From Bacillota bacterium (GTDB taxonomy: Bacteria > Bacillota > Clostridia > Christensenellales > Aristaeellaceae), in the NCBI GenBank assembly GCA_023391725.1, contig JAEWAH010000050.1:1-12676 (forward strand): a stretch of DNA of 12,676 bases, read 5' to 3'. Below the pieces are notes generated by a model that was given only the letters and a program-made list of their open reading frames with translations, was not told the origin of the DNA and ran no database searches. This document shows positions 1-6,972 of the stretch, in pieces (position 1 is the stretch's first letter; each line of letters starts with the position of its first letter). Made by a program: the position numbers and the translations under genes.

Positions 1-419
1 ATCTCGCTGATGGTGTAGCGGCAGGCGGCAAAATCGTTGCCGGAAAGGGAGTAGCGAAACTGTGAGCGCCGGATGCAATCGTCGATGATCCCCAAAAGCG
101 AAAAATCAGCCGAGCCCATGTCCTTTAAGGCGTTGCGGCTGATATAGATGAACATGCGCTCATAGTAGGCTTCTGTATTGTGAAAATAAGCGCGGTGCAT
201 GCGCCCGGGCGGGATGATGAACACGTCCCCCGGCTTCATACGGTAGGCGTATTCTTCGATATACAGGGAGGCATCGCCGGAGATGAAAAAGTAGAACTCA
301 TAGAAGTCATGGCTGTGGAATTCCGGGGTAATCCTGCGGTTGCTGCTATTGTGATACAACTCGTATTCCCGCTCGTCTTCCATGGCGTGCTCTATGTCCC
401 AGGCCGTCAGTTCGCTCAT
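1..419 (-). CDS. AraC-family transcriptional regulator, N-terminal cupin domain (partial)
   Basis: The gene runs off the left edge, so only 139 residues of the amino end are visible. They form a cupin-type sugar-sensing domain of the AraC family: EFHSHDFYEFYFFISG at residues 34-47 supplies the paired histidines and glutamate, and MKPGDVFIIPPGRMH at 61-75 is the second conserved cupin strand. The helix-turn-helix domain expected at the carboxyl end lies outside the window, so assignment as an AraC regulator rests on this domain and on context. The start at 419 is supported by a GGGGAGGGAG ribosome binding site and a well-placed promoter. It is transcribed divergently from the importer operon, the usual arrangement for a local regulator of such operons. 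Inference: it senses the imported sugar or a product and switches the operon on. Confidence 0.85.
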   Translation of the reverse strand, partial: MSELTAWDIEHAMEDEREYELYHNSSNRRITPEFHSHDFYEFYFFISGDASLYIEEYAYRMKPGDVFIIPPGRMHRAYFHNTEAYYERMFIYISRNALKDMGSADFSLLGIIDDCIRRSQFRYSLSGNDFAACRYTISE

Positions 420-442
420 GCATCTCCCTCCCCTTTGATTGC

Positions 443-471
443 ATCATATATCAATTTTTGCAATGTTTCAA
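443..471 (-). promoter_or_regulatory. sigma-A-type promoter of the AraC-family gene
   Basis: On the minus strand TTGAAA (466-471) and TATGAT (443-448) are separated by exactly 17 bases, each one mismatch from consensus. Transcription would start near 436, giving a very short leader that already contains the ribosome binding site. Predicted from sequence only. Confidence 0.6.
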
Positions 472-484
472 GCAATTTTTTCAA

Positions 485-513
485 TTTACTTTGATGATAT
501 TGTACAATATGAT
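485..513 (+). promoter_or_regulatory. candidate promoter of the importer operon
   Basis: TTTACT (485-490) and TATGAT (508-513) with a 17-base spacer form a plausible plus-strand sigma-A promoter with a weak -35 box. This is typical of a promoter needing an activator. It would give a leader of about 80 bases before the GTG start at 603. The perfect palindrome at 497-510 overlaps the spacer and -10 box. Confidence 0.4.
497..510. promoter_or_regulatory. 14-bp perfect palindrome, candidate operator
   Basis: ATATTGTACAATAT is a perfect 7+7 dyad. It extends to 20 bp (494-513) if one mismatched pair is allowed. It lies between the divergent AraC-type gene and the permease genes and overlaps the proposed operon promoter, so it may bind a dimeric repressor. 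AraC proteins usually bind direct repeats, so a different regulator may be involved. Confidence 0.35.
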
Positions 514-602
514 GCTCATCAGAGGGGGCAATAAAACCCCGTTCGTGAAAAATAAACATCGCATTTATCCACATGGATTCGTATGTCAAGGGGGGAAGTC
601 TC

Positions 603-1535
603 GTGACAGCGGACGTAAAGGCGCCCAGAAAAGCCCGGACGCTTGGAAAGCGCATCTTGCGCAGCAAATACCTGTATCTGATGCTGGCGCTGCCGCTTAT
701 TCAGTATGCCATTTTCAGGTATGCGCCGCTTACCGGCCTGCAGGTGGCCTTCAAGAATTTCAACATGTTCAAGGGCATGTGGGCCAGCGAATGGACCGGC
801 TTTGCCGTTTTCCAGGAAATTTTCTCAAACCCCAAGTTCTGGATGGCTCTTAAAAACACCGTGGTCTTAAACGGACTGGACCTGATATTTGGCTTTCCCA
901 TCCCCATCGCCCTGGCAATCCTTTTGTATGAAATGCGCTCCATGCGCATAAAGCGCATCTCTCAAACGATCTTGTACTTGCCCCACTTTCTTTCCTGGAT
1001 CATTATTGGCGGCATCGTCAACCAAATCTTTGCCACCACCGGCCTGGCCAACGATCTGTCCATTCTGCTTACCGGTCAGCCCACCAATTTCCTGATGGCT
1101 GAAGGCAATTGGGTCACGGTGTATGTTGGCGTTGGCGTCTGGCAAAGCGCGGGCTGGGGCACCATCATTTATTTGGCGGCCATCTCCGCCGTGAATCCCG
1201 AACTCTACGACGCTGCGGAGGTGGACGGCTGCGGGCGCTGGCGGCGGATCTGGCATGTGACCATCCCCTGTATCATCCCTACCATTTTGCTGATGCTGAT
1301 TTTAAGGCTGGGGCAGATGGTGTCCATCGGCTTTGAAAGGCCGTATGTCATGGCCAATGACATGGTGGCCAACTCCTCGGAAGTCATTTCCACTTTCGTA
1401 TACAAGATGGGCATCAAGAATGCCCGGTACTCCTTCGCCACAGCGGTGGGCATGTTCGGCTCGGTGGTGAACATGGTCTTCCTGATTGTCGCCAATCAAA
1501 GCGTCAAGCGGATGGGGGAGGGCGGCCTATGGTAA
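603..1535 (+). CDS. sugar ABC transporter permease, LplB type
   Basis: Inner-membrane subunit of a carbohydrate uptake ABC transporter (binding-protein-dependent transport family). The 310-residue protein has a basic amino tail followed by several hydrophobic membrane segments (about 23-40, 92-108, 122-142, 172-195, 222-238 and 281-298). The permease EAA loop, which docks the ATPase, is clear at about 204-226 (DAAEVDGCGRWRRIW followed by IP). I chose GTG at 603 because AAGGGGGG at 588-595 lies seven bases upstream; an in-frame ATG at 573 has no ribosome binding site. The last bases overlap the next permease gene by seven, indicating translational coupling. The best matches by motif are LplB/YtcP-system permeases for complex oligosaccharides. 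The substrate cannot be read from the sequence. No ATPase gene is present in the operon. Confidence 0.93.
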   Translation: MTADVKAPRKARTLGKRILRSKYLYLMLALPLIQYAIFRYAPLTGLQVAFKNFNMFKGMWASEWTGFAVFQEIFSNPKFWMALKNTVVLNGLDLIFGFPIPIALAILLYEMRSMRIKRISQTILYLPHFLSWIIIGGIVNQIFATTGLANDLSILLTGQPTNFLMAEGNWVTVYVGVGVWQSAGWGTIIYLAAISAVNPELYDAAEVDGCGRWRRIWHVTIPCIIPTILLMLILRLGQMVSIGFERPYVMANDMVANSSEVISTFVYKMGIKNARYSFATAVGMFGSVVNMVFLIVANQSVKRMGEGGLW

Positions 1536-2437
1536 ACGCTCCTGCGGAGAAAAGGATCCAAACAGGCGGCCCCAGGGGCCGGCGATATGCGGGTTCCGCC
1601 GCCGTCATCTACGCGGTGGTGATCTTTATGGTGATCGTCTGCATCGTGCCCATCATCCATTTGGTGGCGCTGTCCATGAGCGGCCGGGAGGCGGTGCTGG
1701 CACACAAGGTATCCTTTTGGCCGGTGGAACTTGATTTTAACGCCTACGTTTCCGTTTTTATGGATACCAGCATGCAGACTTCTCTCATCTTTTCCGTGCT
1801 TTTGACGGCAGGCTATACGGTGTTTGCCATGATCGGCAGTATCCTTCTGGCCTATCCCTTGAGCAAGGCGCAGCTTCCGGGCCAGAAATGGCTGATGGTG
1901 TTCATATTGATCCCCATGTATTTTTCCGGCGGGATCATCCCGGAATATTTGTGGATCAAGCAATTGAACCTTATTGACAAGCCCTTGGCGCTGGTGCTGC
2001 CGGTCCTCATCAGCACCTATAACACCATCATCCTGCGCAACTTCTTTTTGTCGATCCCAGATAGCTTGGAAGAATCCGCCGCGCTGGACGGCTGCAACGA
2101 CGTGGGCATCCTCTTAAAAGTAGTGCTCCCGCTGTCCACCGCCGCCATCGCCACCCTCAGCCTGTTTTATGCGGTATCCAGATGGAATTCCTTTGCGGAC
2201 GTACGCTACTACATCAATTCCACCAAGTATTACACCTTGCAGATGAAACTCTATCAGGTGGTGTTCAACAGCACCGACACCCAGGTGAACATGCTGGAGG
2301 GCGGGCGCAACGCCGTGCTTTCGGAAACCATCAAGGCGGCGGCCATCGTGTTTGCCACCGTCCCAATCATCATCGTATATCCCTTTTTGCAAAAGCATTT
2401 TGTTCAGGGCGTAATGATCGGCGCGGTGAAGGAATGA
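1529..2437 (+). CDS. sugar ABC transporter permease, YtcP/LplC type
   Basis: Second membrane subunit of the same importer, 302 residues, MalG/YtcP-like. Membrane segments are visible at about 23-48, 86-110, 119-134, 153-170, 197-215 and 269-286. The EAA loop is at 181-203 (EESAALDGCNDVGILL, then LP). The carboxyl end FVQGVMIGAVKE is very typical of YtcP/LplC permeases. The ATG at 1529 overlaps the end of permease 1, and GGGGGAGGG just upstream serves as ribosome binding site, so the two permeases should be made in equal amounts. It pairs with permease 1 to form the channel, receives substrate from the binding protein encoded next, and must use an ATPase encoded elsewhere, as is known for MsmX-dependent systems in Bacillus and relatives. 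Confidence 0.93.
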   Translation: MVNAPAEKRIQTGGPRGRRYAGSAAVIYAVVIFMVIVCIVPIIHLVALSMSGREAVLAHKVSFWPVELDFNAYVSVFMDTSMQTSLIFSVLLTAGYTVFAMIGSILLAYPLSKAQLPGQKWLMVFILIPMYFSGGIIPEYLWIKQLNLIDKPLALVLPVLISTYNTIILRNFFLSIPDSLEESAALDGCNDVGILLKVVLPLSTAAIATLSLFYAVSRWNSFADVRYYINSTKYYTLQMKLYQVVFNSTDTQVNMLEGGRNAVLSETIKAAAIVFATVPIIIVYPFLQKHFVQGVMIGAVKE

Positions 2438-2457
2438 CCGCATCAAAAAGGGCATTG

Positions 2458-2479
2458 CCATCCGCAGCGCTGCGGATGG
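2458..2479 (+). promoter_or_regulatory. perfect inverted repeat between permease and binding-protein genes
   Basis: Arms CCATCCGCAGC (2458-2468) and GCTGCGGATGG (2469-2479) abut with no spacer. In RNA the middle bases would open as a small loop. No T-run follows, so it is unlikely to terminate transcription. A stem-loop just upstream of the binding-protein ribosome binding site (AAGGAGG, 2491-2497) fits an mRNA processing or stabilising element that raises binding-protein level over permeases. The role is inferred. Confidence 0.55.
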
Positions 2480-2504
2480 TGAGAAATAAGAAGGAGGGTA
2501 TCCC

Positions 2505-4049
2505 ATGAAAAAGCTCATCTCCCTGCTCCTGTGCCTTGTGCTGTGCCTGTCCGCCTTATCCTTTGCGGGGGCGGAAGCAAAGCCCGAGGTCTTCAGGTAC
2601 GACGAACAAGTCACCCTGAAGGTCTCGGTGTTTGACCGGGGCGCCACAGGCGAAACGCCCGTGGACAACAACTACTGGACCGACTGGATCCAAAAGAACT
2701 TTGGCGATCCCCGGAACATCAAGATGGAATGGGTCGTCATCCCCCGCACCGAGGAAGTGGATAAGCTGAACGTTTTGATGGCTTCCGGCGAAGCCGCGGA
2801 CATCTGCTTTACCTACACCGAGGCTGTGATCACCAACTTTGTGCAGCAGGGCGGCCTGGTGGAGCTCACAGATCTCATCAACCAGTACGGCCAGGGCATC
2901 AAATCCTACCTGGGCGAAGACCTCTTAAAGTTTGGCATCTTCGAGGGCGGCCAGTATGCCATTCCCGCCAAGCGCGTGGTGCTGGCCACCCAGGGCTTTT
3001 TCATCCGGGAAGACTGGCTGGATAAATTGGGCCTGAAAATGCCCACCACCAAGGAAGAGTTCTATAACGACCTGGTGGCCTTCCGCGACAAGAACCCCGG
3101 CGGCGTGGAGAACGTGATCCCCTACGCCATGAGCAATGACCTCACAGGCCTCAACCACCTGATGCTCTCCTTCATCAAAAACCTGGATGAAAAGACGCTG
3201 GCCACCGTACCGGACATCATGTGGGATGGATACGAGGACTACGTGCTGTTCATGAACAAGCTCTACAATGAAAAGCTCATCTCCCCCGACTTTGCCTTGG
3301 ACGCCAGCAATCTTTTGTGGAACGCGGTCAGTTCCGGCCAGGCCGGCGCCTACACCTACAACTACGATCACCCCATCCGCGTTTCTCCGGGCATCCTGAG
3401 CACGCTGCAGGCCTATGAGCCGGAAGCCAAGCTGAGCCCGCTGAACTGCTTTGAATCCGTTACCGATCCTACCAAGTACTACCACGGGATGTATGCCCCC
3501 AATGGCATCTTCTGCTTCGTCCCGGTGTACGCCAAGCACCCCGAGGCGGCTGTGATGTATCTGGATTGGCTGACCCAGCTGGATACGCTGTACTTCCTGC
3601 AAAACGGCGAGGAAGGCGTGCACCATATCACCAACGAGGAAGGCGTTCCCGTTTTGCAGGATGTGCAGGACGAGCGCAAGTTCAACTCCATGCAAAACAT
3701 CGATTACACGCTTTTGACCAACGGCCAGCAGTTTGAGGACGACTCCCTGCGGCTAAAGGCCCAGGCCCTTTCCTACCAGAACTACGCCGACCTGTTTGAG
3801 CCTATGTACAACGTGGCCGTTACTGATCCCATCACCACCAACTTCCACTTTGATGTGGTATTGAAGGCCGATTCCCAGTACGGTACCTCCCTTACCGCCT
3901 TCAAGAAGGAGTTGCTCACCAAGGCCACCATGGCCTCGCCGGAAGAGTGCCTGAAGGTCTTTAGGGAACTGCGCGACCAGTACATGAAGGATGGCGGCCA
4001 GGCAGTTATGGATGAAAAGATCGTTGCCTGGGACAACATGCATAAATAA
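2505..4049 (+). CDS. extracellular sugar-binding protein of the ABC importer
   Basis: A 514-residue solute-binding protein of the large LplA-like group that serves LplB/YtcP permeases. It captures an oligosaccharide outside the membrane and delivers it to the two permeases encoded upstream. Residues 1-25 are a signal peptide: MKK, a hydrophobic core, and a likely signal peptidase I site after AGAEA. Cysteines 10 and 14 lie inside the hydrophobic core but not in a lipobox, so no lipid anchor is evident, which is unusual for a Gram-positive binding protein. Family-typical stretches follow, such as NVLMASGEAADICF (about 88-101) and a block around GQYAIPAKR (about 148-156). The start is fixed by AAGGAGG seven bases upstream. 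Expression may exceed that of the permeases because of the stem-loop in front. Substrate is unknown. Confidence 0.93.
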   Translation: MKKLISLLLCLVLCLSALSFAGAEAKPEVFRYDEQVTLKVSVFDRGATGETPVDNNYWTDWIQKNFGDPRNIKMEWVVIPRTEEVDKLNVLMASGEAADICFTYTEAVITNFVQQGGLVELTDLINQYGQGIKSYLGEDLLKFGIFEGGQYAIPAKRVVLATQGFFIREDWLDKLGLKMPTTKEEFYNDLVAFRDKNPGGVENVIPYAMSNDLTGLNHLMLSFIKNLDEKTLATVPDIMWDGYEDYVLFMNKLYNEKLISPDFALDASNLLWNAVSSGQAGAYTYNYDHPIRVSPGILSTLQAYEPEAKLSPLNCFESVTDPTKYYHGMYAPNGIFCFVPVYAKHPEAAVMYLDWLTQLDTLYFLQNGEEGVHHITNEEGVPVLQDVQDERKFNSMQNIDYTLLTNGQQFEDDSLRLKAQALSYQNYADLFEPMYNVAVTDPITTNFHFDVVLKADSQYGTSLTAFKKELLTKATMASPEECLKVFRELRDQYMKDGGQAVMDEKIVAWDNMHK

Positions 4050-4071
4050 TTTACAGCAGTTCGCAGGAAAA

Positions 4072-4084
4072 GGGGACCATCCCC
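4072..4084 (+). other. small stem-loop after the binding-protein gene
   Basis: GGGGA (4072-4076), loop CCA, TCCCC (4080-4084). A short hairpin upstream of the stronger one at 4099-4128. It could add to transcript 3'-end protection. Too short to assign a function. Confidence 0.3.
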
Positions 4085-4098
4085 GGGAAAAGAACACA

Positions 4099-4145
4099 GG
4101 CGGCCGCCGAATTATGACGGCGGCCGCCCCTTCTTGATGCTTTTC
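4099..4145 (+). terminator. strong GC hairpin, partial terminator or attenuator
   Basis: Arms GGCGGCCGCCG (4099-4109) and CGGCGGCCGCC (4118-4128) pair perfectly over 11 bp with an 8-base loop. The downstream tract is pyrimidine-rich but broken (CCTTCTTGATGCTTTT), so termination may be incomplete. It would reduce transcription into the oxidoreductase genes and protect the end of the importer transcript. The next gene starts only 23 bases beyond the tract. Confidence 0.6.
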
Positions 4146-4167
4146 AAGCAGCGAAAGGAGAAACTTT

Positions 4168-5328
4168 ATGATTCGTGTGGCCATCGTGGGCACGGGCAAC
4201 ATCTCCCAGGCGCATATTGGGGGTTATTTGCAATTTCCGGAACGCGTAAAGATCGTCGCCCTGGTGGATATTGTGCCGGAAAAGGCAGTGGAAAAAGTCA
4301 AACGGTTTGGCCTGGACTGCGAGGTGTTCGACGATCATCAAGCTATCCTTCACCGGGATGATATCGACCTGGTGGATATCTGCACGCCTCCTTATGTGCA
4401 CGCCCAGATCGCCATTAATGCGCTGAATAGTGGTAAAAATGTGCTTGTGGAAAAGCCCATGGCCGCGTCCTTGGAAGAATGTGATCAAATGATCGCGGCG
4501 GCCAAGAAAAGCGGGAAGCTGCTTTCCAGCATTGCCCAAAACCGCTTCCGTACGCCCATTGCGAACCTTAAAAAAGTGCTGGATTCAGGCCTGGCCGGGG
4601 CGGTCCGCCACGTGCAGGTGGATTCCTTTTGGTGGCGCGGCCATTGCTATTATGATCTTTGGTGGCGCGGGCTATGGAGCAAGGAAGGCGGCGGATGCAC
4701 GCTCAATCATGCCGTCCATCACATCGACATGCTGGGCTGGATGATGGGCCTGCCCAAGGAAGTCACTGCGGTGCTGGCCAACGTGGCCCACGACAATGCC
4801 GAGGTGGAGGACCTGTCTGTAGCTATTTTGCGCTATGAAAACGCGCTGGCCCAGGTGGTCAGCTCCGTGGTCCACCATGGGGAGGAGCAGCAGCTCATTT
4901 TCCAGTGCGAAAAAGCCAGGATATCCGCTCCGTGGGATGTGTATGCCTCTGTTAGTAAGCCCAACGGATTCCCCACAAGGAACGAGGAACTGGAAAAAGA
5001 ACTCACCGCCTTTTATGAGAAACTGCCCCAGGTTGAGCATGAGATCCATCCCGGCCAGATCAACGATGTGTTGGACGCCATCGAACAAGGCCGCGCCCCT
5101 GCCATTACGGCAGAAGATGGCCGGCGCACTATCGAACTCATTACAGCCATTTATAAGTCCGGTGCGACGCGCTCCACGGTCCAGCTGCCCATCTTGAAGA
5201 ATGATCCTTTCTACACGTCGGAAGGATTGCTTGCAAACATGCCCCATTTTTATGAAAAAACGGCATCGCTTTCAAGCCTTGGAAGCGAAAACATTACTGT
5301 TGGAAGCGACTACGCTTTGAAAAAATGA
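4168..5328 (+). CDS. Gfo/Idh/MocA-family NAD(P)-dependent oxidoreductase 1
   Basis: A cytoplasmic dehydrogenase of 386 residues, typical for the family, which oxidises or reduces hydroxyl groups of sugars, inositols and glycosides. The Rossmann nucleotide-binding loop is VAIVGTGNISQAH at 4-16. EKP at 95-97 carries the conserved active-site lysine (K96). The substrate-side motif GGGCTLNHAVHHIDMLGWMMG lies at 174-194, with H184 and D187 in the catalytic positions. The start ATG at 4168 is preceded by AAAGGAG. A 13-base sequence (4628-4640) recurs exactly 30 bases later, duplicating WWRG in the protein (156-159 and 165-168). Its position behind the importer suggests it acts on the imported sugar or a derivative. 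Which carbon it oxidises cannot be told from sequence. Confidence 0.93.
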   Translation: MIRVAIVGTGNISQAHIGGYLQFPERVKIVALVDIVPEKAVEKVKRFGLDCEVFDDHQAILHRDDIDLVDICTPPYVHAQIAINALNSGKNVLVEKPMAASLEECDQMIAAAKKSGKLLSSIAQNRFRTPIANLKKVLDSGLAGAVRHVQVDSFWWRGHCYYDLWWRGLWSKEGGGCTLNHAVHHIDMLGWMMGLPKEVTAVLANVAHDNAEVEDLSVAILRYENALAQVVSSVVHHGEEQQLIFQCEKARISAPWDVYASVSKPNGFPTRNEELEKELTAFYEKLPQVEHEIHPGQINDVLDAIEQGRAPAITAEDGRRTIELITAIYKSGATRSTVQLPILKNDPFYTSEGLLANMPHFYEKTASLSSLGSENITVGSDYALKK

Positions 5329-5333
5329 CGATC

Positions 5334-5360
5334 AAAGGGGTATTGCCCCTTTCTTTGTAT
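5334..5360 (+). terminator. hairpin with T-rich tail between the oxidoreductase genes
   Basis: AAAGGGG (5334-5340), loop TATTG, CCCCTTT (5346-5352), followed by CTTTGTATTT. The 7-bp stem starts six bases after the stop of oxidoreductase 1. It looks like a weak attenuator or a 3'-end stabiliser. It also argues against an ATG at 5325 being used for the next gene, since that reading would translate through the hairpin. Confidence 0.45.
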
Positions 5361-5396
5361 TTCCATCATCCTGTTTGGCAAAAGGAGGAGCTGTAT

Positions 5397-6470
5397 ATGA
5401 AAGGCGACGGCATGAATTATGCCCCTAAGGGCAAGCCCAACCCTGTGGTGAAACCCGGGGAGTTCGTCTTTTCGGCGGTAGCGCTGGATCACGGCCACAT
5501 CTACGGCATGTGCAATGGCCTCATCGAGGCAGGTGCTACATTAAAGTATGTGTATGACCCCGATCCCGAAAAGGTCAGGCGTTTTCTGGAGAGGTTTCCC
5601 CAGGCCAAGGCCGCCGCATCAAAAGAGCAAGTGCTAAGCGACCCTGAAACAAAATTGGTGGCTTCCGCTGCCGTCACCAGCCTGCGATGCCCCCTGGGGC
5701 TTGAAGTGATGGATGCCGGGAAGGACTATTTTACCGACAAGGCGCCCCTTACTACCCTGGAGCAGCTTGAAAAGGCCAAAGAAAAGGTGAAGGCCACCGG
5801 GAAAAAGTACATGGTGTACTACAGCGAGCGGCTGCACGTGGAAGGGGCCATCTACGCCGGGCAGCTGATCGAGCAGGGGGCTATCGGCCGGGTGCTGCAG
5901 GTGATCGGCCTGGGTCCGCACCGGTTAAGCGCCCCCAGCCGCCCCAAGTGGTTCTTTGAAAAGGAAAAATACGGCGGCATCCTGTGCGATATCGGCAGCC
6001 ATCAGATAGAGCAGTTCCTGTTCTTCTCCGGCGCTAAGGATGCCAAGGTGGTTCATAGCCAGATCGCCAACTACGCTCACCCCAACTATCCCGAGCTGGA
6101 TGACTTCGGCGATGCCACGCTGGTGGCGGACAACGGCTGCACCAACTATTTCCGCGTGGATTGGTTTACCCCCGACGGGCTGCGCACCTGGGGCGACGGG
6201 CGCACCATCATCCTGGGGACGGAAGGGTACATCGAGATCCGGAAATACATCGATGTCTGCACGGACAACAACGATGGCAACCATGTGCTGCTTGTCAACG
6301 GCAGCGGGGAAAAACGCTTTTCTGTTACCGGGCAGGTAGGCTACCCCTTCTTCGGGCAGCTAATCCTGGATATAATGAACCGCACGGAAAGCGCCATGAC
6401 CCAGGAGCACGCTTTCAAGGCTGCGGAGCTGTGCGTGAGAGCGCAATTGCAGGCAAATAAGATCTATTGA
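5397..6470 (+). CDS. Gfo/Idh/MocA-family oxidoreductase 2, divergent
   Basis: A second, distantly related member of the same family, 357 residues from the chosen start. ATG at 5397 follows AAAGGAGGAG with ideal spacing; an in-frame ATG at 5325, overlapping the previous stop, lacks a ribosome binding site and adds an atypical leader. The usual GxGxxG loop is replaced by AVALDHGHIYGM (27-38), known from a side branch of the family. DKAP at 114-117 stands where most members have EKP and keeps the lysine (K115). The substrate-side motif is GGILCDIGSHQIEQFL (193-208), with D198 and H202 conserved and E205 where Asp is usual. It probably works with oxidoreductase 1 on the same sugar, for instance a second oxidation or the return reduction; this is inference. 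Confidence 0.88.
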   Translation: MKGDGMNYAPKGKPNPVVKPGEFVFSAVALDHGHIYGMCNGLIEAGATLKYVYDPDPEKVRRFLERFPQAKAAASKEQVLSDPETKLVASAAVTSLRCPLGLEVMDAGKDYFTDKAPLTTLEQLEKAKEKVKATGKKYMVYYSERLHVEGAIYAGQLIEQGAIGRVLQVIGLGPHRLSAPSRPKWFFEKEKYGGILCDIGSHQIEQFLFFSGAKDAKVVHSQIANYAHPNYPELDDFGDATLVADNGCTNYFRVDWFTPDGLRTWGDGRTIILGTEGYIEIRKYIDVCTDNNDGNHVLLVNGSGEKRFSVTGQVGYPFFGQLILDIMNRTESAMTQEHAFKAAELCVRAQLQANKIY

Positions 6471-6486
6471 TCTGAAAGTAAAAATG

Positions 6487-6530
6487 AAAACAGTCCTGCC
6501 CGCTTAAAAATGGCAGGGCTGTTTTTGTTA
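6487..6530 (+). terminator. intrinsic terminator of the importer operon
   Basis: A 14-bp stem (6487-6500 with 6512-6525, one G-T pair) has an 11-base loop. Its right arm ends in a T-run continuing as GTTATT. The arms begin AAAACAG and end CTGTTTT. Placed 16 bases after the stop of oxidoreductase 2, this is a convincing end of the operon. The A-run on the left side could also let it work on the opposite strand. Confidence 0.85.
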
Positions 6531-6591
6531 TTGACAAGGGCAGCCAATGGCTTTGATATCCACCTGAGATCCAAAGATGAATTTCGCCTGC

Positions 6592-6621
6592 GTCAACCAC
6601 ATCCCATTCTTTATGGTTGAC
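6592..6621. repeat. 8-bp inverted repeat next to the mobile-like element
   Basis: GTCAACCA (6592-6599) and TGGTTGAC (6614-6621) are perfect inverted copies 14 bases apart, ending eight bases before the left terminal repeat of the 609-bp element. The rest of 6531-6629 shows no coding signal. Function unknown. Confidence 0.4.
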
Positions 6622-6780
6622 TGCGATACCTTTCTCTTAGGTAAACGATGATTTAGCTTTGCGGTTCCAAAGGGAGAAATCTGGTCATCGCCCTAAACTT
6701 TGCACTCATCCTCTCTGGGTCCAGGGCCAGCAGGCGCTGGTCGCTTTAAGGGGGATATGGGGAGTACAGGGGGGAGTTAA

Positions 6781-6872
6781 CCCGAAGGGCGAGCGCAGCG
6801 AGCATGAAGCCTGCGAAGGCGCAGCCAGAGCAGGCGGAACGCTGGACAAGCGGAGCGCAGTTCAGTGCGAGG
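6781..6872. repeat. GC-rich direct repeat, copy A
   Basis: Begins CCCGAAGGGCGAGCGCAGCG and continues with motifs of the type AAGCGGAGCGCAG, ending AGTGCGAGG. It aligns almost end to end with copy B at 6973-7061, with scattered substitutions and a small gap. The recurring GAGCGCAGCGA-type units are near-palindromic, like REP elements seen in many Clostridia genomes. Not a CRISPR: there are only two long copies. Confidence 0.6.
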
Positions 6873-6953
6873 GGCGGGAATCGAAATCCCCCCTACTCCC
6901 TCCTGCGTCCTCGTCGGTCCCCCTTCGGCGCGCCTTACGACGATCAACCACCC

Positions 6954-6968
6954 TGGCGCTACGCGCCA
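6954..6968. repeat. perfect 6-bp stem-loop inside the element
   Basis: TGGCGC (6954-6959), loop TAC, GCGCCA (6963-6968), five bases before repeat copy B. Part of the hairpin-rich interior. Confidence 0.4.
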
Positions 6969-6972
6969 ACCG

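Noticed and set aside
565..573. Perfect DnaA box TTATCCACA ahead of the permease operon
   Set aside because: It stands alone, about 9.5 kb from dnaA and with no AT-rich cluster of further boxes. A single 9-mer match in a window this size is not surprising.
573..602. ATG at 573 as start of permease 1
   Set aside because: No ribosome binding site before it, while GTG at 603 has AAGGGGGG at ideal distance and gives a normal LplB-type amino end.
5325..5396. ATG at 5325 as start of oxidoreductase 2
   Set aside because: It overlaps the previous stop but lacks its own ribosome binding site, translates through a hairpin and adds a 24-residue leader not expected for the family. ATG at 5397 has AAAGGAGGAG.
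6750..6774. G-quadruplex candidate
   Set aside because: Three G-runs (5, 4 and 6) with short gaps are visible, but a fourth run needs splitting one of them. It is suggestive only.
6873..6893. tRNA T-arm-like sequence GGGAATCGAAATCCC
   Set aside because: The loop does not place TTC correctly on either strand, and no acceptor, anticodon or D arm surrounds it.
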